This document shows, in pieces, positions 24,099 to 33,066 of a DNA stretch of 64,000 bases (its first letter is position 1; each line of letters starts with the position of its first letter). Below the pieces are notes generated by a model. That model ran no database searches and was not told the DNA's origin. It saw only the letters and a list, made by a program, of their open reading frames with translations. The position numbers and the translations under genes were made by a program. Location of the stretch: contig JADJWQ010000006.1 of NCBI GenBank assembly GCA_016716265.1, positions 3,809,501 to 3,873,500 of the forward strand, read 5' to 3'. Origin of the DNA: Planctomycetota bacterium (lineage in GTDB: Bacteria; Planctomycetota; UBA1135; UBA2386).

Positions 24099-25750
24099 GG
24101 CGCGGGCCTCACGAATAGCTCCGCCGGTGGTGTCTCGTAGCGCGGCTCGCCGATCGACCAGCCGTCCGCGAGCGCGCCGTCCTTGATGATCCGCGACGTC
24201 GCCGCTCCCGGCGCGCGCCTCAATTCGAGCAGCGCGCGCTGCACCGGGTCGCGGTAGCTGCAGCCGGCTGGCGCACCGCCGAGCGCGAACCAGACCTCGC
24301 GCTGCCCGTCGCCCGGCAGCCGTACGCGAAACGCCGGGCGCGCGCCGACCATCACGCCGCCGACCAGCTCACCGCCGTCGAGCAGCGCGCGCCGCTGCGG
24401 GCCGCGCCATAGCCACGGGTTCGTGCTCAGCACGCGCTCGAGCTTCGCGCGCTCCTCGGCGGTGGCGTCGCGGGCGAGCCCGTCGGCCGCGACGGCGAAG
24501 GCGTCGCCGTCGCCGCGCAGGACCAGCGCGCCGTCGGACTGGTCGATCCGCAGCGCGCGGTCGCGCCGCCGCACCAGCACGCGCTCGCCGGCCGGGCCGC
24601 GGAACTCGAGCTCCGCACCGTCGGCCGGCTCGCCGTGGCCGACGTCGCGTGCGAGCGACTCGAGCGCGAGCGCGCGCGCCTCCGGCGACGCGAGGCGGTC
24701 GGGGTCGCGGCTCGACCCGGTGTCGAGGCGGCGCAGCGGGAACTCGGCGAGGCGTTCGGCGCCGAAGCTGCCGTCGTCGGCGCGCGGCCGGAAGCCGAGC
24801 CTCACCCAGGTGTCCGCCGGCAGCACGCCGACCAGCGTCGCGAGCTGGTTCGCGCTGTGCAGCGGCGCGTCGTTGAACGTCGTCAGCTCGTCACCGAGAC
24901 CGAGGCCGAAGCGCGTCACCGTCGAGTCGTCGAACAGCGACTGCACGAACACGCCGGTGTCGCCGCCCGGCTGCTCGAGGAACCAGGCATTGAGGTCGAG
25001 CGTGCCGTGCTCGGCGAAGCGACCTGCCATCAGATCCGCGAGGAAGTTGCGGATCTGGTGGCTCGCGACGGCGAAGCCGACGCCCACGTTGACGCGGCCG
25101 CGCTGGTCCTGGATCGAGATGCGGCCGTTGATCCCGATCACGCGGCCCTGCATGTCGAACAGGGGGCCACCCGAGTTGCCGGGATTGACGGGCGCATCGA
25201 CCTGGATGCAATCCGGATAGACGAGGCTGCGATTGCCCTGGCCCGGCTGGTAGCGCCGTGTGCCCGACACGATGCCGAACGTCGTCGTCGGCCGGAAGTC
25301 GGTCGCCAGCAGGAACGGATTGCCCATCGCGAAGACCGGCTGGCCGACCAGCAGCTCCTCGCTGCCGCCCAGCGGCGCGAACGGGAACTCGCGCGGCTCG
25401 CCGTCCTGCGGTCGCAGCAGCAGCACCGCGAGATCGGAGCCCGGGTCGACGCCGAGCACGTCGGCGCGGTACAGCCGGCCGTCGGGCAGGCCGATCTTCA
25501 TGACCTTCACGTCCGGCTTGCCGACGCAGTGGAAGTTCGTCAGCAGGAAGCCGAGCGGGTCGAACACGACGCCCGAGCCGCCGCCGGGCGCGTCGAGCTG
25601 CATGACGGACGCGACCGCGGGGGCCACGCGCGCCATGACCTCGATGCGCGCGCGCTCGGAGCGCAGCACGGCGTCGAGATCGGCCGGGTCCGGCTGCTGC
25701 GGCGCCTGCAGCAGCGCGACGCACACGGACGTGAGGACGGCGTTCAACAT
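24095..25750 (-). CDS. Secreted HtrA/Deg-type serine protease, intact triad
   Basis: A 551-aa protease, first gene of the trio. The N-terminus (LNAVLTSVCVALLQA) is an export signal. The S1C domain has the complete triad: His in LLTNFHCVG (about 72), Asp in GSDLAVLLL (about 105) and Ser in NPGNSGGPLFD (about 191). PDZ-like sequence follows (about 225-320: FGLGLGDELTTFNDAPLHS). The C-terminal 220 residues are a beta-rich extension not typical of DegP. The start is ATG 25750; the frame stays open upstream, but no signal peptide would fit. Expected role: quality control or processing of envelope proteins, possibly with the two inactive partners. Confidence 0.88.
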   Translation of the reverse strand: MLNAVLTSVCVALLQAPQQPDPADLDAVLRSERARIEVMARVAPAVASVMQLDAPGGGSGVVFDPLGFLLTNFHCVGKPDVKVMKIGLPDGRLYRADVLGVDPGSDLAVLLLRPQDGEPREFPFAPLGGSEELLVGQPVFAMGNPFLLATDFRPTTTFGIVSGTRRYQPGQGNRSLVYPDCIQVDAPVNPGNSGGPLFDMQGRVIGINGRISIQDQRGRVNVGVGFAVASHQIRNFLADLMAGRFAEHGTLDLNAWFLEQPGGDTGVFVQSLFDDSTVTRFGLGLGDELTTFNDAPLHSANQLATLVGVLPADTWVRLGFRPRADDGSFGAERLAEFPLRRLDTGSSRDPDRLASPEARALALESLARDVGHGEPADGAELEFRGPAGERVLVRRRDRALRIDQSDGALVLRGDGDAFAVAADGLARDATAEERAKLERVLSTNPWLWRGPQRRALLDGGELVGGVMVGARPAFRVRLPGDGQREVWFALGGAPAGCSYRDPVQRALLELRRAPGAATSRIIKDGALADGWSIGEPRYETPPAELFVRPAP

Positions 25751-25915
25751 GGTGTGGCCGGGCCATTCTCCGGATGCGGGACCGGAGCGCCAGCCGCGGC
25801 CAGCGCCGCGCGCCGGCGATCGCCGCCGCCGTTCGCCGCAGGCTCGCCGGTCCGCCGTGCTGCAGCCGGCCCGCAACCGGGCCGGGCGCACGACGTTCAC
25901 CTCGAGAGCACGGGC

Positions 25916-28144
25916 TCAGCGAAGCGTGAAGTCGACGGCGTCGCTCAGCTTGATCGTGCCGAGGCACGGTCCCGCGCCGGCCGAGAAGCCCTGCGCCGAC
26001 AGCGTCAGGCCGACGAGGACCGGCAGGTAGGGCACCTGCGAGGAGTACGGCGTAGCCACCGTCACCGCGTTGGCGACTCCGATCAGACAGCTCGGGCACA
26101 CTCCGATCGGCACCATCGACAGCGGGTTGCCGAGCAGGAGCCCCCGCAGCGGATCGCTGCCGCCGACGGCGATCGAGAAGCTGTCGCCGAACGACGGGAA
26201 ACCGGAGTAGCCGATCGGCAGTCCGCCACAGCCGCCGGCGCGCACGCGCCACGGCGCGCCGGACTGGCGGCCGCTGTAGACGTAGCCGACCACCGAGATC
26301 GCGCTGGTGCCGCTGACGATGCCGTAGGTGCGCGAGTTGGCGAGGCTGGCGCCGAAGTGGCTGACCATCGCCGGCGAGAACGCGCTCGGGCCGGTGTTCC
26401 AGAGCGGCACGCGCGCTTCGTGGGCGAGCAGCTGCGTGCCGTCGATGGCGACCGTCGACACGAACAGATCGTTGCGACCCTGGCCGGGCAGGGCGTTCTG
26501 CACCTCGGTGTGGGCGACGACGAAGCGCAGCCCGTCGCTGTCGACGGTCGGCTCGTAGGCCATGCGGTTGGAGGGCACGCCGAGCACGCCGGACAGGTCC
26601 CAACGGTTGATCAGCACCGCGTTCGGGTCATCGGTGATCGCCGCACAGTGCAGCCGGCCGACGTTGCTGAACGGATCGAAGTTGCGCTGCCAGGTGACGA
26701 GGAACGTGAAGCGGTTCGAGCCGGGCAGCTGGGCCGGCGTCGAGATCCGCGCCCGCGTGTCGTCGTCGTTCGAGGAGTCGACGAAGAACGGCGCGACTCG
26801 CTGCAGTCCGTTCATGTCGATCACCGCGGCCACGATGTTGCCGGCGCCGCCGGCGCCGTACTGGTGCCACGCGATACCGAAGCGGCCGTTGCCCGCCGAC
26901 CTGGTCACGCTCGGCGCCTGATCGTCATACGGACCGACATTGATGGCGCTCACGGCACCGAACACCCACGAACCGTCGGCCTGAAGGTGGCGGGCGACGA
27001 TGTCTCCATTACCTCCGATCGGATGGTATTCGTAGACGACCGTGAAGTAGGCGGGGCCGATTCCCTGGCGGGGATCCGCACCGATATCGGGACGGAAGCT
27101 GTCACCTGGCAGACCGAGCGACATCGTCTGCCGCTCGATGTCGAACTGCGGATGCAGGAAGCGGTAGCTGCCGACCGCCTCGTAGCGGCGGCCGCTGATC
27201 CAGTACGGCGAGACGCCACCGCTGTTGACCTGCGCGACGACGATGGACATCCCCTCGCGCAGCTTGCAGGCGACGCGTGGCCCGACCCAGCTCGCCGTCG
27301 TGTAGTCGATCCAGAACGGCGCGCCGATCGGGTTGAACGACGAGTCGGTGCGCACCGCCGCGACGTCCCAGTCGGTGGCGCTGAACGGCACGTTCCACAC
27401 CACCAGGTACTCGTCGACCCCGGCGTTGTAGGCGACGTCCGGGTTCATGCGCTGGTCCGCCAGCGTCGCGATGATCCGCGTACCGAGCAGCGGGTCGACG
27501 ACCAGCGGCAGCCGTGCTTCCGCGACGAAGTCGGCCCCGACCCGGAGGTGGAGGCGACCGTCCTCGAGCCTGATCGGCAGCTCGCGGCGACGGCCGCCGG
27601 CGTCGAACACGACCAGCTCGCGGTAGCTGATCTCCGCCTGCGGACCGCGGAACGACACGTCGTCCCCAGCCGTCTCGCCGACCAGCTCGCTGGTCGCCGT
27701 GAGCACGATCTCCAGCTCGCCGCGCGCCGCCGGCAGACGATCGAAGCGAAAGCTCTGCTCGAGGTGGTCGAGACCGGCGTCGTAGACCTCCGCGAAATCG
27801 GCGCGCCACACCGTCACGCGGTTGCCGTCGACGTCGACGCTGCGGGGCGCCAGGTCGAGCTTGGCCGAGCCGACGCGCACGCTCTGCACGGCCAGCCGCA
27901 ACGGGAAGTCGCGCTCGGCAGCGGCGCCGAGGAACGGCACGAACGTGCAGGCCGCGCCGTCGATGCTGGCCTTGTAGCGGTCGCCCCGCACCCATACGGT
28001 CGGCTCGTCGGCGCGCGGGCGGTCGACGTGCACGGCGCCGAAGGGCGACACTCCGGGTGGGATCGCGTCCTGGGCGCGGAGCTCGACGGTGGTCGCCGCG
28101 AGTACGGCGACCAGCAACGGGACGGCGGACGACACGGTCGGCAT
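25916..28144 (-). CDS. Large secreted protein with planctomycete C-terminal module
   Basis: A 742-aa exported protein; ATG 28144 is chosen because a signal peptide (VPLLVAVLAATTVELRAQ) follows directly, although the frame is open for 1.3 kb upstream. The N-terminal third is beta-rich. The middle holds repeats with the spacing of propeller or tolB-like strands (DVAYNAGVDEYLVVWNVPF, RFGIAWHQYGAG, RFTFLVTWQRNFD, RFVVAHTEVQN), each about 55-80 residues apart. The end (about 640-742) is the module shared with other secreted proteins here, finishing LVGLTLSAQGF and LSDAVDFTLR. No enzyme motif is seen. The likely role is an extracellular or surface structural/binding protein. Confidence 0.8.
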   Translation of the reverse strand: MPTVSSAVPLLVAVLAATTVELRAQDAIPPGVSPFGAVHVDRPRADEPTVWVRGDRYKASIDGAACTFVPFLGAAAERDFPLRLAVQSVRVGSAKLDLAPRSVDVDGNRVTVWRADFAEVYDAGLDHLEQSFRFDRLPAARGELEIVLTATSELVGETAGDDVSFRGPQAEISYRELVVFDAGGRRRELPIRLEDGRLHLRVGADFVAEARLPLVVDPLLGTRIIATLADQRMNPDVAYNAGVDEYLVVWNVPFSATDWDVAAVRTDSSFNPIGAPFWIDYTTASWVGPRVACKLREGMSIVVAQVNSGGVSPYWISGRRYEAVGSYRFLHPQFDIERQTMSLGLPGDSFRPDIGADPRQGIGPAYFTVVYEYHPIGGNGDIVARHLQADGSWVFGAVSAINVGPYDDQAPSVTRSAGNGRFGIAWHQYGAGGAGNIVAAVIDMNGLQRVAPFFVDSSNDDDTRARISTPAQLPGSNRFTFLVTWQRNFDPFSNVGRLHCAAITDDPNAVLINRWDLSGVLGVPSNRMAYEPTVDSDGLRFVVAHTEVQNALPGQGRNDLFVSTVAIDGTQLLAHEARVPLWNTGPSAFSPAMVSHFGASLANSRTYGIVSGTSAISVVGYVYSGRQSGAPWRVRAGGCGGLPIGYSGFPSFGDSFSIAVGGSDPLRGLLLGNPLSMVPIGVCPSCLIGVANAVTVATPYSSQVPYLPVLVGLTLSAQGFSAGAGPCLGTIKLSDAVDFTLR

Positions 28145-28255
28145 GCCGGCATCAGCGGCGCGCGGCGGGAAACAACACACCGGCGGTGCGGCCCGCCGAC
28201 CCGCGGCGAACCCGTCGGGTCGCCGGCGCCCGGTCAACTTCCGCGGACGCCGGCT

Positions 28256-28890
28256 TCGAGGTTGGCGAGTCGTGTCCAGGTCGGACCGCCCGCGGAGGGA
28301 CGCGACCGCGGTGGTGGTGTTCGAGCCGCTGGTGCCGATCGAGCGCCACGCGGCGCCAATACGCAGGCCGCTTACGAGCCGGAGCAGCCGGCAATTGCGG
28401 TCCCTGGCTCCGCTGCCGGCGCAGCAGGCAGGATGGATGGTGTCCGCAGCAACCTCGTGAGCTGTCACCAGGCCCTCGCGCCGAACACCTCGTTGCGCGA
28501 TCGGGTCGTGCCGACGCCGTACCGCCCCGTGCAGCGGCGTCCGTCGAGTCGACCCGTGCAGCGTGACGTCCGGCGACACGCGCGTCACCGCGACACCCGG
28601 ACGCAGCCGATCGGCCGCCGTCGTGCGATCGACTTGCTCATGTGTCGTCGCGGCCACACCCACCGGCAGCTGCTCACATCGCCACGGGAGCATTGCCGCT
28701 GCCTCCCGCGGAGGTAGCGTGGTGCGAGGATGCAGCGGACGGCTACGCGGGTCCATCAGCGATCCGCAAGCAATGGGAGGATCTTGGAGCACGTCGGCCT
28801 GCTTTCCGAGCTCCCACCGCCGGCAACGGCTCGAGCGCCGCCGGACTCGATCGCGCAACCGCCACCCCGCGGCTGGCGGAAGCGCCGTCG
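28256..28890 (+). pseudogene. Decayed IS91-like transposase relic
   Basis: The order of motifs follows the transposase at 17.5-18.4 kb, but on the opposite strand and heavily decayed: VVVFEPLVPIERHAA (about 28315), CHQALAPNTSLRDRVV (about 28475), a degraded CPRC region reading MCRRGHTHRQLL (about 28640), a hairpin CCTCC-CGC-GGAGG (about 28702-28714), then GRILEHVGLLSELPPPATA in a new frame (about 28780). Nucleotide similarity to the other copy is evident by eye. Several indels and a lost N-terminus make it inactive. Confidence 0.75.
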
Positions 28891-29127
28891 TCGTTCCGAC
28901 GCGCGGCGGCGTGGCGACATGTGATCCGCCCCGGCGGGGAGACTCGCGGTGTCCTGTCGGCTGGTCGCACACACACGAACGCCGCGACGGAACGGAGCAA
29001 CGTGACCATGACGCCGCAGCGGGACGAGACGCCGTACTGAAGCTCCGTGCGGTTCCTCGCCGAGCAGTCCACGCCGACGCAGCAGCCCGCGCGGGCTGCG
29101 AGCCATGGCCCCTCGGGGCCGCGGATT

Positions 29128-29778
29128 CGCATACCGAGGATCGAGCTTCGCGAGTGCACGGGTGGAGGGGGTATGGAGGTGGTGCACAGGGTGCGCCATA
29201 CGAATCTGGAGCTCGACGGCGAAACGGCGGAGGACATGGTCGCGCGGCGCGGCGGGCTCCCCGTCGCCGATGTCGTATCGATAGCCTGGGAATTGCCCGG
29301 CGGGCCGACCGCCGCCGGCATGCACGGCATGGTGCACCGCGACGTGACGCCCGCCAGCATCCTCGTCTCGAAGACCGGAACGTCGAAACTCCCCGATCCG
29401 GGCCTGGTCCGCAGGACCGCGGCGACGGCCGTGCGAGCAGCGGACGGCTCGGATCATCATCCCGACAGGAGGGTCTTGGGAACTCCGGCATTCATGGCAG
29501 CGGAGCAATGGGCGGTCGCCGATCGCGTCGGTCCACCTGCGGATGTCCGGGCGTTCGGCGCGAGCTTGCACCCTCTGCTCACCGGTGAGGTGCCGACACA
29601 CCAAGGGGGAGACCCATATGGGACTCGATCCGCGAAGGCACCGGCGGCGTGCTCCGCGAGATCGACGTATTTCCCCGGGCACTGCCTCGAGGTCGCGACG
29701 GACGGCCTCGGGTGCACGCTCGTCGACGGCGGCACGGTACTCGCGGCCGTCCGGATCCGTGTCGAGTCGTTGCGCTGA
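29128..29778 (+). pseudogene. Ser/Thr protein kinase relic
   Basis: One open frame keeps a recognisable kinase path: TGGGGMEVVHRVRHTN (glycine loop), GMVHRDVTPASILVSKTGT (catalytic loop), LPDPGLVRR (DFG region), LGTPAFMAAEQWA (APE region) and DVRAFGASLHPLLTGEVPT. The key residues are gone: the catalytic-loop Lys is Thr and the Asn is Ser, DFG reads DPG, and the segment with the ATP-binding Lys (about 100 residues) is missing. The frame continues without domain content to 29778. It could be a pseudokinase, but the deletion and the nearby transposase relic favour a dead gene. Confidence 0.75.
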
Positions 29779-30248
29779 CCGACGAAGGCGACGAGCCTGC
29801 CGCCGCCGAAACAGATTCCACTCCACCGTGCCCGGTGAAACGGAACCGGCCTCCGCAGATGTGCGACCCGTCGACGGACGACCGGGTCGAACGTGAGCCA
29901 ATGGCTCCATCAGGCCGCCGGCAGTCGTGACTGCCGGCGGCCACTCTCCTTCGCGGCTCCGGTCGGTCCACCGTTCACCGGAGCCACGCCTGGGGAAACC
30001 GGGGGTCTGGGGCAGAGGCCCGGCGGAGTGGGGCAGGTCGGGTCCGGCCGCGCTGGTCGATGCGCGATCCACGCGACGCGGACGACCTCGTACGGCGCGC
30101 GTCGTAGCCGACCTGGACCGGCTCCGCACGTCGACGAGCGCAGCTCCTCGCGCTGTCGGGACTTCGGCGGTCAGCCCGCTCGGTCGGACTGGAGAGGCGC
30201 CGGACGGACCAGCGCACCGAACGGATGCGAGCCCCGACCGCCTCCTCG
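29779..30248. other. Intergenic region downstream of the kinase relic
   Basis: About 470 bp without a convincing gene on either strand. The composition is as GC-rich as the genes, so long chance frames cross it. It leads into the conserved leader described next. Confidence 0.45.
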
Positions 30249-30382
30249 GCGTGCGCGAGCGAGAGCCTCGCCTCCTGGGTTTTCCTGTCTGGCACGCGAC
30301 GTCGCTCGCGATGGGGAGGCAGCGTGGATCGCACGTCGCGCATCCGCCTTTCCAGTCCCCACGAGCTACGAGACGTCCGATG
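30249..30382 (+). promoter_or_regulatory. Conserved leader, copy 1
   Basis: The about 130 bp before and including the start codon of the secreted protein gene at 30380 align with 32934-33066 before the paralogous gene. Strongest blocks: TGTCTG, GCTCGCGAT, CGCACGTCGCGC and the final TCCGATG at the start codon. Noncoding similarity that ends at the ATG suggests a shared promoter and 5' untranslated region, or recent duplication together with the gene. Confidence 0.6.
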
Positions 30383-32686
30383 GACAACCAGACGCTTCCC
30401 CGATCGACGGGCCATCCGTGTCCGCACACCCATTTCACCGGTCCGCGCCACCCGCGTCTGCGGCACCTGCTCCCTGCCGCAGCAGCCGCCGTATTCTCGG
30501 CAGCATGGGGCACGGCACAGGTGAACGTCGCCATCACCGCTGACAACGCCTACAGCTTCGGCTACGGCAGCGTCAGCAACATCCCGACGACCAGCCTGTT
30601 CGGGGGTGTCGAGAACTGCAATGCCGGTGCGATCTTCAACTGCGTCGGCGGCCCGGAGACGTACCTGAACGTCCCGGCCGGCCCTGACGACTACCTCTAC
30701 ATCATCGCCTACAGCGATGAGAGCAGCACGCAGGGCGTGCTCGGCCAGTTCGTGTCGGCGACCAACGCGAACAAGAAGGTCTACACGGGCACCTCGGCCT
30801 GGCAGGTGTTCGCGACCGGAGTCGACTACGACCCGTGCGGCAGTGGCGGTCCGTCGCTGGCCGTGATCAACCAGCAGATCGTTCTCGCCAATGCGGGTGG
30901 CGGCGGAGCCGGATCGAGTGGCGGCTGGGTCGGCGTCGCCGGCGGCGGATCCGGCACGGTTGGCGCGCTCGCGATCGGTGAGGCCAACGACAATGCGGGA
31001 GGCGACTTCCCGCAGGTGTGCACGTCGACGATCGACACTGCTGCGACGTGGATGTGGTACAATCCTGATCCGTCCTCGATCACCAATCCGTTCCGCGGCA
31101 CCGTCGGCGGCGAGTTCCTGATCTTCCGACTTCCGGTGCAACAGGTGGTGAATCCGAGGGTCGTCAAGGTGAACAAGGACATCGAGAACACCACGGGCCA
31201 GACGGCGACCGGAATCGACATCTTGATCAAGGGCCATCCCGACGGAATCAACGACATCTTCCACGGAACGACGCCGAACTTCACTGTCGTGCAGCAGGGC
31301 GCCAATACGCTCCTGCGCTGGTCGGGCGGCAATATCCCACCGAACGCGATCCGCCACGTCGGCTTCTCGCTGACGCCGCCGCAGTCGGTGGAGATCCTCG
31401 GCTTGTGGATGACCAACAACGGCGTGCAGATCGGCTGCGCGCACCAGTGCAACAGCAATCTCCACCTCATCGGCTTCGGCGGCAACATCACCTACACCAA
31501 CAGCACGACCGCCTGCGAGAGCGTGCCGCTCTACGTCGGTGCGATCAGCCTGGAGTACTACGAGAACGAGGTGCCGCTCGCCGTGCTCAACGGCACGTCC
31601 CCGCGCTCGCCGATCCACGTCGACAACCTGCCGGTCGCGCCCGTGCTGCTGCAGCCCGGCGAGAGCGTGAACGTCGCCGTGCCACCGCCGCCGCCCACGG
31701 CCAGGTATGTCGTGCTGGCGCACACCGTCAGCACGAGTCCCACGCTCGCCGGTCCGGGCAACACGCTGGATTGGATGGAGGTGACCGTCGACCAGGCCAG
31801 CGGTCCCGTGCTCGGCACGCTCATCGCGGGCGGCAACGGGGGCAACGCCGGCGGCGGCGTGTTCTTCGACCTCACGGTCGCCGCTGGTGGCGTCACGATC
31901 GACCAGATGGACGTCAATCTCGGCAGCGCCCCGGCGACCACGGGCAGCATCGAGCTCTGGGTTCTGCCGGGCACCAGCCACGTCGGTCGCGAGACCAGCA
32001 GTGGCGGCTGGCTGCTCGTCGGCTCGGGTCAGGTGACGGCTGCCGGTCGTGGTCTGCCGTCGCCGGTGCGGTTCGATCCGCCGGTCTGTCTGCCTGCCGG
32101 CAGCTATGGTGTCGGCCTGCACGCGGTCGGAGTCGCGCATGCCTACACGAACGGCACGACTTCGAATCGGAACTACGGCAACAGCGAGCTCTCGCTGGTC
32201 GCCGGGTCCGCCACCAACGGCTGGCTCACCACGGGCAACGTGTTCACGCCGCGCGTCGCCAACTGCGCCGTCTTCTACAATCCGGGTGCGTACTGCAGCC
32301 TCGCCAGCGCAGTCCCGTACGGCGCGGGCTGCGCCGGGCTCGTGCAGTCCGCAGAACGTCCGGTGCTGGGCACGACGGTGAACCTGACGATCTCTGGCAT
32401 CCCGGCCGGCAGCAACGCCGGCGTCCAGTCGCTCGGCCTGGTGATCAATCCCGGGTTCGACCTGACGTTCCTGGGCATGCCAGCCTGCTTCCTGCTGGCG
32501 GACCCGTGGTTCCCCCTGGCGTTCAGCGTTGCCGGCGGCAGCGTGACGGTGCCCCTCGCCATACCGAGCAGCGCCAGTCTGGTCGGCGCGACCATCGGCG
32601 CGCAAGCGGTGACCATCTCTCCCGGCGTCAATCCGCTCGGCATCGCCACGTCGAACGGCGTTCAGCTGACGCTGGGCTCGCGATAG
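30380..32686 (+). CDS. Secreted protein with planctomycete C-terminal module
   Basis: A 768-aa exported protein. ATG 30380 gives a 30-residue basic leader followed by a hydrophobic stretch (LLPAAAAAVFSAAWGTAQ), a plausible signal peptide with an extended n-region. The body is beta-rich with Asn/Thr/Gly-rich segments and several Cys pairs (ENCNAG, FNCVGG, IGCAHQCNSN). Residues about 480-640 (a jelly-roll-like VFFDLTVAAGGVTIDQMDV region) and the C-terminal 110 residues (PVLGTTVNLTISGIPAGS to the end) are clearly related to the next gene. No enzyme motif. Probably a surface or extracellular adhesion/structural protein; the gene is followed 377 bp later by its paralogue. Confidence 0.8.
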   Translation: MDNQTLPRSTGHPCPHTHFTGPRHPRLRHLLPAAAAAVFSAAWGTAQVNVAITADNAYSFGYGSVSNIPTTSLFGGVENCNAGAIFNCVGGPETYLNVPAGPDDYLYIIAYSDESSTQGVLGQFVSATNANKKVYTGTSAWQVFATGVDYDPCGSGGPSLAVINQQIVLANAGGGGAGSSGGWVGVAGGGSGTVGALAIGEANDNAGGDFPQVCTSTIDTAATWMWYNPDPSSITNPFRGTVGGEFLIFRLPVQQVVNPRVVKVNKDIENTTGQTATGIDILIKGHPDGINDIFHGTTPNFTVVQQGANTLLRWSGGNIPPNAIRHVGFSLTPPQSVEILGLWMTNNGVQIGCAHQCNSNLHLIGFGGNITYTNSTTACESVPLYVGAISLEYYENEVPLAVLNGTSPRSPIHVDNLPVAPVLLQPGESVNVAVPPPPPTARYVVLAHTVSTSPTLAGPGNTLDWMEVTVDQASGPVLGTLIAGGNGGNAGGGVFFDLTVAAGGVTIDQMDVNLGSAPATTGSIELWVLPGTSHVGRETSSGGWLLVGSGQVTAAGRGLPSPVRFDPPVCLPAGSYGVGLHAVGVAHAYTNGTTSNRNYGNSELSLVAGSATNGWLTTGNVFTPRVANCAVFYNPGAYCSLASAVPYGAGCAGLVQSAERPVLGTTVNLTISGIPAGSNAGVQSLGLVINPGFDLTFLGMPACFLLADPWFPLAFSVAGGSVTVPLAIPSSASLVGATIGAQAVTISPGVNPLGIATSNGVQLTLGSR

Positions 32687-32933
32687 GTTCCGATCTCAGC
32701 CGTGGGTCTCGCAGCTCGGACGTGGCGCGAATCCCGGACGCCGAGCGGGATGTCTGACGAGACCCTCCGACACCGCCACCGACGAGCGCGGCAGGCTGCG
32801 GCACGCGGTCGTCGCCCGGTGCCCGACGACATCGCGACCCACGGCGGCCGCGGTGAGATTCGCCAAGGTCGAACCCGGCGCGCCCTCCCGCAGGCGCGAG
32901 CGCGTCGTCCGGTCCTCGGAACCGCGTCGCGGG

Positions 32934-33066
32934 CGTGCGCGGGCGAGCGCCTCGTCGCGCGGATTTCGTGTCTGACATCGGACGCGGCTCGCGATCGGGG
33001 GGTGGCGCGGAGCGCACGTCGCGCGGCCGCGCGCATTTCCCCCCGCAGGTCCGGAGACCTCCGATG
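32934..33066 (+). promoter_or_regulatory. Conserved leader, copy 2
   Basis: Counterpart of 30249-30382, with matching blocks TGTCTG, GCTCGCGAT, CGCACGTCGCGC and TCCGATG in the same order and nearly the same spacing. An ECF-type sigma factor gene lies 2.7 kb downstream and is a natural candidate regulator, but that link is inference. Confidence 0.6.

Noticed and set aside
24635..28717. A 1360-codon plus-strand open frame opposite the protease and secreted-protein genes
   Set aside because: It is antisense to well-supported genes and has the Arg/Asp/His/Val-rich composition of GC-rich shadows. Only its last part (after about 28256) has meaning, as a transposase relic.
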